Shown in pieces: positions 26,088 through 34,946 of a DNA stretch of 64,000 bases; the first letter of the stretch is position 1, and every line of letters begins with the position of its first letter. The position numbers and the translations under genes are program-made. Below the pieces are notes generated by a model, which saw only the letters and a program-made list of their open reading frames with translations, made no database searches and was not told the origin of the DNA. The DNA is from Opitutaceae bacterium (lineage in GTDB: Bacteria; Verrucomicrobiota; Verrucomicrobiia; Opitutales; Opitutaceae). The stretch spans positions 1 through 64,000 of the forward strand of contig JAIXWF010000021.1 in assembly GCA_027482185.1 (NCBI GenBank). The letters are read 5' to 3'.

Positions 26088-26557
26088 CGCCGGAGGAACT
26101 GCTGCGGGCGGAGAATCTGCCGGGGGACCTGAAGTGGGTGTCCGAACATTTTCGGCTGAATCCACGGGATCCCGTTTATTTGCTGATCGCGTGGCACTGG
26201 CTGCGGGTGAAGGGAGCGGAGGACACGCTCCGGGCTTCGATCCTCGAGATGAAGACGATGCTCGACGTGCGGGTAGGGGAATTGGAGGGATCGGCGAAGG
26301 TGATTGCGGGCGTGAACACGGTGCTGAAGGAAGTCCGGAATGAGTTGGCGGGACGGCCCGCGATCTTGGGCAAGGAACTGGAAACCCAGCTGAAGCAACC
26401 GGTCGCGGCGGCGGTGGCGCAACTGACGGCGATGCAGGAGGCACTCGCGCCCGTCGCGAAATCCTTTCGCGCCGCGCAACGGCGGGAATTGCTCGCGGCG
26501 CTCCTGACCGGGGCGGCGTTGGGTGCGGTGGGCACCGTCGTGCTCGTGTTCGCGTGA
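26084..26557 (+). CDS. Membrane-anchored coiled-coil protein (StbC-like position)
   Basis: A 157-residue protein. The N-terminal 40 residues contain an aromatic stretch (DPVYLLIAWHWLRVKG); the middle is a long helical region without prolines, likely coiled coil; the C-terminus is a single membrane anchor (ELLAALLTGAALGAVGTVVLVF). Unknown family. It is translationally coupled on both sides (ATGA at 26084, GTGA at 26554) and probably links the ATPase or coupling protein to the inner membrane. Confidence 0.65.
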   Translation: MTPEELLRAENLPGDLKWVSEHFRLNPRDPVYLLIAWHWLRVKGAEDTLRASILEMKTMLDVRVGELEGSAKVIAGVNTVLKEVRNELAGRPAILGKELETQLKQPVAAAVAQLTAMQEALAPVAKSFRAAQRRELLAALLTGAALGAVGTVVLVFA

Positions 26558-28044
26558 ACGGCCAGAGGATGGCGGCGTTGCTCGGTCTGATCGCGGTGGC
26601 GGTCGCCGCGCGGGTGATGCTGGAAGGCGTCTTGAATACGGTGTTTTCAGTAGCGGCGCTCGGCGGTGCCGGGTGGGTGGCGTGGGCTGCGTTGCTCGCG
26701 TCGACAAATCGGAAGGTGGTCCTGCGGCTTTGGGGGCTCACCTGGACGCGGGACGAAGCGTGCTGCCACTTTTTCGTGACGGGCTCGACAGGCACGGGAA
26801 AGACGGCGCGGGCGGTGGTACCCATCGTGCATGGGCTGCGAGCGACGCTGCCGGGCACGGGAATCTTGGCGGTGGACTCCAAAGGTGCGCTTTGGAAGCC
26901 GCTGGCGGCGATGGCCCGGAGCCTGGGGCAGGAGGACTCGTTGCGGCTTATCCGGGTCCGGCCGCCGCAGACGGCGCCGGGAGCGTGGACGCCGCCGCTG
27001 CGGCTCAATCTGCTCGGCATGCCCGGCGTCCCGTGGACCACGTACGCAAAGATGGTTGTGGATACGGCTACGGCGGCGGGGCAGCGCGGCGGGCAGGCAT
27101 TCTTCAAAGAGACCGCCCGGGATGTGATCACGCATGGGATGCAGGCTCTCGACGCGGCGGATCTGCCCGTGACGCTCGCCAACGTGCATGATCTCGTCTG
27201 CGTCTCCACTGAATTGGCCCCCGTGCTGGCGCGGCTCGCGGAGCGTCCCGGGCGCGCGGCGGAAGCGGAGCTGCAGTACTTCAAAGACTTCGCCGCGCAG
27301 CCGCCGGAGCAACGGAGCGGTACCGTCTACACGGTGGCGAACTACCTGCGGCCGTACACACCGCCGGACATCGCGGATGTGTTTTCATCGGTGGACCCGA
27401 ATTTCTGTCTGTCGGAGGTCGATGCCGGGCGCCTCATCTGCATGTCGGTGCCGCAGACCTACCAGGTGGAGCGGCGGTACCTGAACTTGTTGGCGAAGCA
27501 GCTCTTCTTTCTGCATGCGTTCCGACGGTTCGATCTGGAGCCGGACGAATTGGGGAAACGGAACCTGATCGTGCTCGTGCTCGACGAGGGCCAGAAGACG
27601 ACCTTGGTGTCGGAGGACGGATTCGCCGACCATACGACCGTTGATGAACTGCGGGAGGCCGGGGTTTGTCTGGTTTCGGCGACGCAGACGCCGCTGTCGC
27701 TGTATGCCGCGTTCGACACGGAACGGAAAGCGGACGTGTTCATGGCGAACCTCCGGACGCAGATCCATTTTCGCGCGGCGGACGAGAAGGCCGCGAAGAT
27801 CATCTCGGAAAAGATGGGCGGCCGGGAGGTGCGGAAGTACAGCGGCGGCGTGAGCGGCGGGAAATCCTCCCGCAACTGGCAGCCAATGGACGAGCCGTGG
27901 TTCAAGCAGGCGGCGCTGCAGGCGCTGCCAGCCGGGCAAGCGGTGATCCGGCATCCAGCCCGGATCGGGCGGCCGCTCCTCAAGCGGCTGCCCTTTACGG
28001 AATTTACCCGGGCGAACGAGTATACGCCCGAGAGCGGACGCTAG
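26554..28044 (+). CDS. Type IV coupling protein (TrwB/TraD-like)
   Basis: A 496-residue inner-membrane ATPase. Two N-terminal membrane segments (1-50) lead to Walker A FVTGSTGTGKTARAV near residue 75, a conserved LAVDSKGALWKPL segment and Walker B LIVLVLDEGQK near 335. The C-terminal VCLVSATQTPLSLYAA and NLRTQIHFRAADEKAAK motifs are typical of TraD/TraG C-terminal regions. It would deliver the relaxase-DNA complex to a mating channel, which must come from another element because no VirB-type genes are present. The start codon is GTG. It ends in a 4-bp convergent overlap with the next gene. Confidence 0.88.
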   Translation: MNGQRMAALLGLIAVAVAARVMLEGVLNTVFSVAALGGAGWVAWAALLASTNRKVVLRLWGLTWTRDEACCHFFVTGSTGTGKTARAVVPIVHGLRATLPGTGILAVDSKGALWKPLAAMARSLGQEDSLRLIRVRPPQTAPGAWTPPLRLNLLGMPGVPWTTYAKMVVDTATAAGQRGGQAFFKETARDVITHGMQALDAADLPVTLANVHDLVCVSTELAPVLARLAERPGRAAEAELQYFKDFAAQPPEQRSGTVYTVANYLRPYTPPDIADVFSSVDPNFCLSEVDAGRLICMSVPQTYQVERRYLNLLAKQLFFLHAFRRFDLEPDELGKRNLIVLVLDEGQKTTLVSEDGFADHTTVDELREAGVCLVSATQTPLSLYAAFDTERKADVFMANLRTQIHFRAADEKAAKIISEKMGGREVRKYSGGVSGGKSSRNWQPMDEPWFKQAALQALPAGQAVIRHPARIGRPLLKRLPFTEFTRANEYTPESGR

Positions 28045-28358
28045 TTCCGGCCCAAGGCAGAGGCCGGAGGGTCGGCAAGCTCGGGGACGGTCGGAGCCGG
28101 CGGAGCCTTCCGCGGCTTGCGGGGCCGGATGGGCTTCGTGCCCTCGACGGGCCAGCCGGCGGATTCTAGGTACTCTTCGGTCAGGCCGCGGATGTCGCGG
28201 CGCCGGAGTTGATGGACGACGAGCGCGAACACATCCGGGGCGCGGCGGCCCATCTTCCGGGCGAGGTGTTCGGTCGCTTCGGCGAAGGCGGTGAAATCGC
28301 GCAGCGGCAAATCGATGACGATGCGGACGGCGGGTTGCGGCACTTTCGGTACTTTCAT
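28041..28358 (-). CDS. Small hypothetical protein at the end of the mobilisation module
   Basis: A 105-residue protein starting MKVPKVPQPAVRIVIDLP. It has a strand-helix start (VRIVIDLPLRDFTAFAEAT), then a helical part and a basic Pro-rich tail (KPIRPRKPRKAPPAP). The pattern is compatible with a ribbon-helix-helix DNA-binding protein such as an accessory relaxosome or antitoxin-like protein, but this is only a guess. The open frame extends upstream to 28700 but that part is random-looking. Confidence 0.55.
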   Translation of the reverse strand: MKVPKVPQPAVRIVIDLPLRDFTAFAEATEHLARKMGRRAPDVFALVVHQLRRRDIRGLTEEYLESAGWPVEGTKPIRPRKPRKAPPAPTVPELADPPASALGRN

Positions 28359-28513
28359 TTCCTGCGAGTATGGACACGGATCCCGCTCCGGATGGGTCGG
28401 CCGGAGCGGTTGGGAAATCAAAGCGGCGCCTGAAGCGGAGCGCCCTTTGCCGGCCGAGATTGTACCTGAAACGGCGCCGGGTTTCTTGTATCCAATGATG
28501 AAATACTTGCAGG

Positions 28514-29146
28514 CTAGGCGGTGCGGACCGGTGGGAAAAAGGACTTGGGCGGTGCTCCGAGGAGGCGGGTGAACGCTTTGGTAAGGTGGCTGTGGTCCGC
28601 GAAGCCGGTCATGTGGGCAATTTGGCCGATGGTATGGGTGCCGGTCTCGATCAGGGACTTGGCCCGGAGGATGCGATGACGGAGAATGTACTGCTCGCAA
28701 GTCATTCCGGTTGTTGCCTTGAAGAGGACCCGGAAGTGGCTCGGGCTGACGCCGGCTTCGCGGGCGAGGAGCGACGGCGGGATGCGTTCGCTGGCGTTGA
28801 GTGAAAGCCGAGCGGCGATCCGGTCCATGGTTTCGTTGCTCAGGCGACGGGAGGGGGAGGCGGAAGGCAGCGCGAGGGCAGCGATGAGACGAGCGGCGAG
28901 CGCGTAGGCGAGGGCGACCGCTTGGCTGCGTGTAGCGGCCGACAGCGGGAGGCAGTCGCGGCGAAGTGCGTCGGTCAGGCTGCCGATCAGGTGGTCCCGG
29001 AGAATCAAATCGCGGAGCGATTCCACCGCGATGCCCCGAAGCGGCGGGGAATCAAACTGCGCCACCCATTCGGGGGTGAGGAAGAGCATGATGAGACCGC
29101 CGCCGGCAAGCAGTCGCTTGGAGTGATGGGTGCCGGTGCCCACCAC
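28514..29146 (-). CDS. AraC-family transcriptional regulator, 5' end uncertain or lost
   Basis: The C-terminal AraC double helix-turn-helix is intact: LLAREAGVSPSHFRVLFK and IGQIAHMTGFADHSHLTKAF, ending in GAPPKSFFP. The GTG at 29146 gives 210 residues, but the same frame remains coding upstream to about 29490: I can read cupin-like sensor sequence (GIGIFCDWQRPFVWREAGD, TVTQILIPLDSARC, RTLAAGDLLVVGTGTHHS). That extension reaches an in-frame TAA near 29492 without any ATG, GTG or TTG. So the gene is probably 5'-truncated, or starts at a rare codon. Confidence 0.75.
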   Translation of the reverse strand: MVGTGTHHSKRLLAGGGLIMLFLTPEWVAQFDSPPLRGIAVESLRDLILRDHLIGSLTDALRRDCLPLSAATRSQAVALAYALAARLIAALALPSASPSRRLSNETMDRIAARLSLNASERIPPSLLAREAGVSPSHFRVLFKATTGMTCEQYILRHRILRAKSLIETGTHTIGQIAHMTGFADHSHLTKAFTRLLGAPPKSFFPPVRTA

Positions 29147-29803
29147 GAGGAGATCCCCCGCGGCCAGCGTCCGAGTTTTGCTTTCGCCATGGGGCTCCGC
29201 CCAAGTGATTTGGCAGCGGGCTGAATCGAGCGGGATCAGGATTTGGGTGACTGTGTCGCCGGCTTCACGCCAGACGAATGGGCGTTGCCAGTCGCAGAAG
29301 ATCCCGATCCCGGGACCGGCGGCGTAGGCTTTCGGGCTAGGGACCGACGCCGGTACGGGCGGCTCGAACGGAAATGCGGGTTGGGCCGCTTGGGAGCGGG
29401 CAAGGGGCGAAGCGACGAGCGCTACTCGGGGACGATTCGGTACGTCGGTGATGGAGGCAGGATAGCGGACCCCCGGTTCACCGGCTTTGACTTAAAGCCG
29501 AATTGCTTGGACTTAAAAATAGACTTCTCAGCCCCAGTGCGTGGCCTAACAGAAAATATGGTTGCCGGTCTCCCGGTACCAAAGAATCGGTCGCGTTGGT
29601 GTCTGCGTTGGCACGTGCAAACTCCAAGGTATATCCGATAGGTCGTTCCGCTGGCGGTCCTGATCCGCAACATAAGTTCGGCTCCGGCCAAATTGAAATT
29701 TCCTCGAATCAGCGGACAGAGACATCCGCGTTGACGGGTAGCCGGTGGGGCGCTGTCCGAGGACAATCAAGGGCGCACCGTCCGCTTCAACCACGAAGCC
29801 GCT
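29147..29803. other. Region upstream of the truncated AraC gene
   Basis: The first 340 bases are the startless upstream coding part of the AraC regulator (minus strand). The remaining 310 bases (29494-29803) are AT-richer and hold two GACTTAAA words (around 29490 and 29509) but no supported gene. It may be the junction where the mobile element ends and older sequence begins. Confidence 0.45.
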
Positions 29804-30706
29804 TCAACACGGAGCGATAACGGGGTGAAGCGGACGCTGATTCACCATGTTCGATTCACCGGACATTGCGGAGACTACCGCGGGGAATTGACGACGCGCT
29901 TGCCAAGACAGGAGTGGAAGAATCAGCGCATTGAGAAGCGGAAACTTAGGCGTCCCCTCCCACCACACTTTGACAACAGTCCCGCGGGCTCCCTCGCGGA
30001 CTGACCAACCGCCCGACATTTCGACGAACGGGAACGGGAAACCTGGCTCCTTGGCGAGAAACTCCATCACCAGTGTTCGCTTCTCGTGATCGATAGAGGT
30101 GCAACGTTCGGACCAGGAACGCCCCCCCTTATCGACACAGTCTCGGATGCAGCCGACAGCCGGTTCTGTCCCTGATCGCAGCGACGATGACGCCAGTGAC
30201 GGGGCAAACCGGGAAATGGCGCCAAGGTTCGCCAGATTCCGCCAGATCGCCATTTCGCTTCCGCGGCTGTGGATGTCCAAACATACACGAAATCGGGAGT
30301 CCCCATCCTTTACATAAAGTCGGGAAATGCCTCTGAGTTGTCCTATCGCGAAACCCAACACGCAAACGGCCACCAAGCTCATGGCCGCCATGCCGACTAG
30401 CTTTAGGGTGCCGTTCGCGACAGCGAGCAGAATGGCAGTGCCTATCACCCAAGTCAGGTCGCCGATGCTTACAGCAAGCGCCAGCAGGGGATCAGGGGCT
30501 GGGCGATTTGCCAGCCAGGCCACAAATACGCCGAACAGCAGCAGTCCTGCTCCGATCACTGCAAATATCCAAGGTGAGGCGTTGACGCTGACCAGTGGTG
30601 CCACCGAGGCCGAGGCGATGGCCAAGACAGATCCAGTGATCAGCGAGAACGCTGCATTCGCGGCTAATGCGCGACGCAGCGGAGCATAGCTATGATAGTT
30701 CATCAT
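29804..30706 (-). CDS. Membrane protein with C-terminal SRPBCC-like domain
   Basis: A 300-residue protein. Four membrane segments in the first 130 residues (for example FSLITGSVLAIASASVAPLV and WIFAVIGAGLLLFGVFVAWL) are followed by a soluble domain (about 150-290) with IWRNLANLGAISRFAPSL near its start and GTVVKVWWEGTPKFP near its end. That pattern fits the polyketide-cyclase/SRPBCC fold seen in lipid- or ligand-binding proteins. The fusion of a four-helix membrane part to SRPBCC is known in Verrucomicrobiota and Actinobacteria but has no assigned role. It appears monocistronic. Confidence 0.62.
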   Translation of the reverse strand: MMNYHSYAPLRRALAANAAFSLITGSVLAIASASVAPLVSVNASPWIFAVIGAGLLLFGVFVAWLANRPAPDPLLALAVSIGDLTWVIGTAILLAVANGTLKLVGMAAMSLVAVCVLGFAIGQLRGISRLYVKDGDSRFRVCLDIHSRGSEMAIWRNLANLGAISRFAPSLASSSLRSGTEPAVGCIRDCVDKGGRSWSERCTSIDHEKRTLVMEFLAKEPGFPFPFVEMSGGWSVREGARGTVVKVWWEGTPKFPLLNALILPLLSWQARRQFPAVVSAMSGESNMVNQRPLHPVIAPC

Positions 30707-31040
30707 GTCTCCGAAGTTGTGCTCTTTCCATTGGGTGAAAAGGCCTTACTCGCACCAAAACCAAGACTGCTGACATAGGGCTGTCAGGAAGAGGCCATGT
30801 GAACTCGCGCCCAAAGGGCAGTAGCAGTCACTAACCCGTGAAACCAGATTCAACGAAGTTCTGATCACTGGATCGCGATGGGCAATAGCCTGAATCGAGT
30901 TGTATGGACAACACTCTCACGTGAAAGAGGGAGATGCAGGCTTATTGTGGGATGTATCACGGCGATGCTGATCTGCGCGGGTCGCGGCCGCGGCTATTCG
31001 GACGTTCTCTCGAGCTGGAGCGCACTGAGCGACTCACGAT
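30707..31040. other. Intergenic region, no gene seen
   Basis: 334 bases between the membrane SRPBCC gene and the LytTR gene. No frame has convincing composition. It contains the promoter of the minus-strand membrane protein and the 3' region of the LytTR operon; no clear terminator hairpin was found. Confidence 0.4.
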
Positions 31041-31778
31041 TCAAAGGCTCGTTCGGTCGCGGAAGAGCTGGGCCTGACGCCGGGAGAACTCGACTTCGGA
31101 ACCGCCGCGGAGGCGGACTTTGACGCTGCCGCTGAACCACGGGTCTACCGACTCGATGCACGAGAGGTTCACGAGCTGGGAGCGGTTGGCGCGGAGGAAC
31201 AGCGCGGAAGGGAGGCGCGCCTCCATGGAACCGAGCGTACGGTACAATAGGGGCTTCTCGTTGCCGAAGTGGAGGCGCGTATGGTTGCCTTCGGCCTCGA
31301 CGAGCCGCAGGGAGCGCACGGGGATGAACCATGTGCGGTCGCCTTCGCGCACGAACACGTAGTCGTCCTCGCGAAGCGGAGATGACGGCGCATCATCATC
31401 GGCCGGATTGGCGGCCGAGGTCTTCTCCAAACGATCCCGAACCTTTGCCAGCGCGGAGGCGAGGCGCTGGGGATGGACCGGCTTCATCAGATAGTCGAGG
31501 GCGTTGACCTCGAAAGCGCGCAGAGCGAAGGCGTCGAATGCAGTGACAAATATCAGTTGCGGGTGCGGCGGCGGAAGTGCGGCGAGGAGGTCGAAGCCGG
31601 TGCGGCCCGGCATCTCGATATCGAGAAACAGGAGATCGGGCCTTAGGCGCGGGAGGAGCTTGAGGGCCTCGGTGACGTTTGCGGCCTCGCCGACGATCTC
31701 GAAAGCCGGGTGCTCGGAGAGCAGGCCGCGGAGCTCCTCGCGCGCGAGACGTTCATCATCGACGATCACGATTTTCAT
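31041..31778 (-). CDS. LytTR-family response regulator
   Basis: A 245-residue regulator. Receiver domain 1-120 with acidic DDE at 7-9, phospho-acceptor Asp53 (DLLFLDIEMPG), Thr in FVTAFDAFALRAF and Lys in LDYLMKPVHP. A linker is followed by a LytTR DNA-binding domain (about 140-245) with RLVEAEGNHTRLHFGNEKPL and FLRANRSQLVNLSCI. It is co-transcribed with the upstream sensor kinase (4-bp overlap) and is probably its target. The adjacent DevBCA-type exporter is a plausible regulated target. Confidence 0.92.
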   Translation of the reverse strand: MKIVIVDDERLAREELRGLLSEHPAFEIVGEAANVTEALKLLPRLRPDLLFLDIEMPGRTGFDLLAALPPPHPQLIFVTAFDAFALRAFEVNALDYLMKPVHPQRLASALAKVRDRLEKTSAANPADDDAPSSPLREDDYVFVREGDRTWFIPVRSLRLVEAEGNHTRLHFGNEKPLLYRTLGSMEARLPSALFLRANRSQLVNLSCIESVDPWFSGSVKVRLRGGSEVEFSRRQAQLFRDRTSL

Positions 31779-32899
31779 GCGGAGTCGGCGGGCAAGGGAG
31801 GAACGTGGAGCTCGGCCTCGACGATCTCACGGGTAAGTTGGCGGAGTTCAAGGGTGGCGGCCGGCCCGAAAAGGAGCCGGAGGCGGGCGCGGGCGTTCTT
31901 GAGGCCGAGCCCCGTGGAGGCGGTGGGAGTGGCCAGCGTGCCGGGGTTGCGCACCCGAATATGCAGTTGGCCGGCGGCGATCGCAGCTTCGAGGGAGATC
32001 TCAGCGCCTTCTTCGCGCGGGTTGAGGCCGAACTTGATGGCATTCTCGATGAGAGTTTGAAGGAGAAAGGGAGGGACGGGCCATCCCAGGGTTTTGGGAT
32101 CGATGCGGCGGTGGACAACGAGGCGTTCTTCGAAACGCAGTCGTTCCAGCGCGAGGTAGTTGTCCACGGTTTCCAGCTCCCGGGAAAAGGGAATGGTCGC
32201 TTCCTGGCCCGTGGAGAGGGAGGCGCGGAGAAGATCGGAGAGGAGGGTGAGGGCCTCGCGGGGCGGGGCTAGGTCGCGCGGGATTAGCGCGCGGAGGGTG
32301 TTGAGGCTGTTGAAGAGAAAGTGCGGATTTAGCTGGGCCTTGAGGGACCGAAGCTCGGTTTCCTTCATGGCCGCGTCGAGTTTGAGGCGGTCGAGTTGGG
32401 CTTGTTGGTACTGGCGATAATAGCGCAGGCCGAGGTAGAAACCGGTCCAGATGGCGAGGGTAGGTCCGCAGATGGTGAGGATATCGAAGTACGCGAATAG
32501 CCCGCCACCCGGCCGTTCAACGTAGTAGAGAACCGGCGAACACGTGGGAGGCATCTGTCCGATGGTCCACAGCAGGAAGCCGGCATGGGCGAACGACGAT
32601 GCGACGACCCAAGGTGCGAGGCGAAACAGTGTGGCCGCCCAGGGGCGCGGGACGCGCAAATGAACGATGAGGGCGACGCGAAGCAGGTGGGAAATACCGA
32701 TCCCGGACCCCGCGAGGGCCGCCCCGTAGAGCGCTTCATAGCCGATATCGTTGCCGCGTACCAGCAGCGGCAGAATCCAGGACACAAACAGACCGCCCCA
32801 ACCTATCGTCTGGCACAGCCAGTAGGGGCGGGTGCCGCGCCAGCGCCGCGCGAGGCCGTAGGTGGCCGGCGGGGAGCCGAGGAGGGAAGAAGGGGGCAT
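31775..32899 (-). CDS. LytS-like sensor histidine kinase
   Basis: A 374-residue kinase. Four or more membrane segments in the N-terminal 165 residues, then the His_kinase domain with phospho-acceptor LNPHFLFNSLNTLRALI (about residues 195-211) and a HATPase C-terminal part with LIENAIKFGLNP and TGLGLKNARARL. No extracellular ligand domain is seen, so the membrane region itself probably senses the signal. It precedes the LytTR gene with overlapping stop/start. Confidence 0.9.
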   Translation of the reverse strand: MPPSSLLGSPPATYGLARRWRGTRPYWLCQTIGWGGLFVSWILPLLVRGNDIGYEALYGAALAGSGIGISHLLRVALIVHLRVPRPWAATLFRLAPWVVASSFAHAGFLLWTIGQMPPTCSPVLYYVERPGGGLFAYFDILTICGPTLAIWTGFYLGLRYYRQYQQAQLDRLKLDAAMKETELRSLKAQLNPHFLFNSLNTLRALIPRDLAPPREALTLLSDLLRASLSTGQEATIPFSRELETVDNYLALERLRFEERLVVHRRIDPKTLGWPVPPFLLQTLIENAIKFGLNPREEGAEISLEAAIAAGQLHIRVRNPGTLATPTASTGLGLKNARARLRLLFGPAATLELRQLTREIVEAELHVPPLPADSA

Positions 32900-33309
32900 G
32901 GGGACGAAGTGGCGACGAGTCGTAAAACACCGGGCTCAGCGCGACGGCGAGTGCGGAGTGGCCGCCGGCCGGGGCCGGATGCGCCGCCGCAAGGCCGATC
33001 TGCACGGGCGAGGCTTCGGGGAGAACGAAGGTTCCGGTCGGCCGACCGCGAGCGAGGCACGCGTGAGGAAGGCGGTGAGTGCGGCGCAGTAGAGGTGAAG
33101 CGGGCGCGGTGCCGCGGGCTTGGAGTTCATTTGGGTTCGGCGGCGTCCGCGTCCAAAGCGACGAGTACGACGAGCATGGCGAGGATGATCAGGAGCGGAA
33201 TCACGGGGAGTTGGCGGCAATTGTCCGATGCACGGTGCTGCGGGCGGAGCCGGGATCCGGCGGCAGTTGCGCGCGATGAAGGAGGCGAAAAGAATGTGGT
33301 CGCGGAGCC
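32900..33309 (-). other. Region between exporter operon and sensor kinase
   Basis: About 410 bases. A short minus-strand frame ending near 33130 encodes a hydrophobic stretch (VIPLLIILAMLVVLVALD) followed by DADAAEPK and a stop. It may be a small membrane peptide, but no start with a ribosome site is evident, so I do not call a gene. The rest is arginine/proline-rich in all frames. Confidence 0.4.
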
Positions 33310-34227
33310 TCACGGTTTGAGCCGCACGAGCACGCGCTGGCCGATGCGCAGGGTTTGATCTTCGACCGAAACGACGCACTCGACCACGCGTTGGTCGACG
33401 CGCTCGCCGGGTTCGCCGGTGGGCATCTTTACCCCGAAGACTTGGCCGACCCTCAGCATTTTCCCCGGGAAGACGCGGGTTTCGTCGGCTTCGAGGACGA
33501 CCTCGGCGTTTTGGCCGGAGCGGACTTTTTCGACGAATCGTTCGTCGAGATCGGCGCGGACGATGCGGGGCGCGTCGGGGGCAAAAACGAACAGAGGGGT
33601 GACGTTGAGCGTGCTGACGCCATCGCCGGGACGGGCCTGTCGCTTGACGATCCAGCCATCGAGCGGGGCGCGAACGATGCGTTGGTCCACCTCGTATTCG
33701 CCGGCGCGGAGGCGGGCGGCGGCGGTGACGACGGCAGACTCGGCGACGGCAATTTCGGCGTGGAGGAGCGCCGCCTGATCGCGGGCGTGGTCGACCTCGG
33801 TACGGGCGGCGGCTTCGGAGCGAAGTAGGGATTCAAGTCGGGTGGACTCGCGTTCGGCTGCGCCGAGGCGGACCCGGAGGGGCGGCAAGGCGGCGCGGGA
33901 TTGCGCCAGCTCGGCCCGCGCTACGGCGAGTGCGAGACGAGCGGGCCGATCTTCAATCACGGCGAGGATGTCCCCTTGGCGCACGCGTTGGCCTTCCTCG
34001 ACGGCGACCTCTTTGACGAGGCCGTCGCGGCTGGCGGCGAGACGGATCAGACCTCCCTCGATGTCGATGCGGCCTTTGGCATAGACGAGACCCGCAGGTG
34101 GGGCTGCGGAGGCTGGGGCGTCGGCCGCGGCCTGGTTTCCGGCGCAACTTGTGAGTGCGGCAGACAAGAACAGGACGGCGAAGGCGGCGGCGAGACAGAA
34201 GGCAAAGTGGAGGCGGGAGAGTTTCAT
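33310..34227 (-). CDS. devB: HlyD/DevB-type periplasmic adaptor of an ABC exporter
   Basis: A 305-residue membrane-fusion protein. Lipoprotein-like signal (ALTSCAGN), then a barrel-sandwich half (LVKEVAVEEGQRVRQGDILA), an alpha-helical hairpin (about 95-195) and the second half (RIVRAPLDGWIVKRQARPGD), followed by a beta-barrel domain. It is the third gene of a permease - ATPase - adaptor operon; its ATG overlaps the ATPase stop (TGATG). The set matches the DevBCA family of heterocyst-glycolipid and macrolide-type exporters; the substrate is unknown. An outer-membrane channel gene is not nearby. Confidence 0.82.
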   Translation of the reverse strand: MKLSRLHFAFCLAAAFAVLFLSAALTSCAGNQAAADAPASAAPPAGLVYAKGRIDIEGGLIRLAASRDGLVKEVAVEEGQRVRQGDILAVIEDRPARLALAVARAELAQSRAALPPLRVRLGAAERESTRLESLLRSEAAARTEVDHARDQAALLHAEIAVAESAVVTAAARLRAGEYEVDQRIVRAPLDGWIVKRQARPGDGVSTLNVTPLFVFAPDAPRIVRADLDERFVEKVRSGQNAEVVLEADETRVFPGKMLRVGQVFGVKMPTGEPGERVDQRVVECVVSVEDQTLRIGQRVLVRLKP

Positions 34228-34928
34228 CAGGCAGCGGGACGGGAGTCGCGGAGGATGCGGCCGTCTTCGAGGTGAAGGATGCGGTCGGCGTGGTCGTGAA
34301 GCCTCGGGTCGTGCGTGACACAGAGAACGGTGGCGCCGCGTTCGCGGGCGATGCGGTGGAGCAGGTCGACTACGATGCGGCCGTTGGCACCGTCGAGCGC
34401 GCTGGTCGGTTCGTCGGCAAAGAGGAGCTGCGGTTGCTTGGCTAGGGCGCGGGCGATGGCGGTGCGCTGCTTCTCGCCGCCGGAAAGAGCGTCGGGACGG
34501 AGATGGGCGCGGCCGGCGAGGCCAACCGCGGCAAGGGCATCGTGGGCGCGAGTCCGGGCGACGGCTGAGCGGACGGCCATGTACTTCAAGGGGAGGAGCA
34601 CCTGCTCGAAAGCGGTCAGAGCAGGGAAGAGATTGAAGCCCTGGAAAATGAAACCGCAGTGGGCGAGTCGGAAGGCGTCGCGGGCACGTTCGGGGCGATG
34701 AAAGATCTCCTCGCCGAGGAGGGTGATGGCCCCGGCATCGGGCGTGAGCAGACCGCTGAGCGCGGCGAGCAGCGTGCTTTTGCCCGAACCGGAGGGGCCG
34801 GTGCAGAGCGTGAGCTCGCCGGGAAAAACCTCGACGGAGAGATCGCGGAGCACCTCGATCCGGGTGGCGCCGGTACCGTAACCTTTGCGGAGCGCGGCGG
34901 CGGCGAGCGTGGGGGCAGCGATGGACAT
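34227..34928 (-). CDS. devA: ABC transporter ATP-binding protein (DevA/LolD-type)
   Basis: A 233-residue ATPase. Walker [15 protein letters not shown] near residue 43, Q-loop in [14 protein letters not shown], signature [15 protein letters not shown], Walker [13 protein letters not shown] and switch [13 protein letters not shown] are all intact. The family works with an FtsX-like permease dimer in a mechanotransmission-type exporter. It lies between the permease and adaptor genes, 18 bases after the permease stop. Confidence 0.92.
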   Translation of the reverse strand: MSIAAPTLAAAALRKGYGTGATRIEVLRDLSVEVFPGELTLCTGPSGSGKSTLLAALSGLLTPDAGAITLLGEEIFHRPERARDAFRLAHCGFIFQGFNLFPALTAFEQVLLPLKYMAVRSAVARTRAHDALAAVGLAGRAHLRPDALSGGEKQRTAIARALAKQPQLLFADEPTSALDGANGRIVVDLLHRIARERGATVLCVTHDPRLHDHADRILHLEDGRILRDSRPAA

Positions 34929-34946
34929 GGCGGATGCGGGCGGCGA

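Noticed and set aside
24918-27284. 788-codon minus-strand frame opposite the HTH/ATPase/coupling-protein genes
   Set aside because: It crosses three well-supported genes and the repeat region, and is Pro/Arg/Ser-rich; an antisense artefact.
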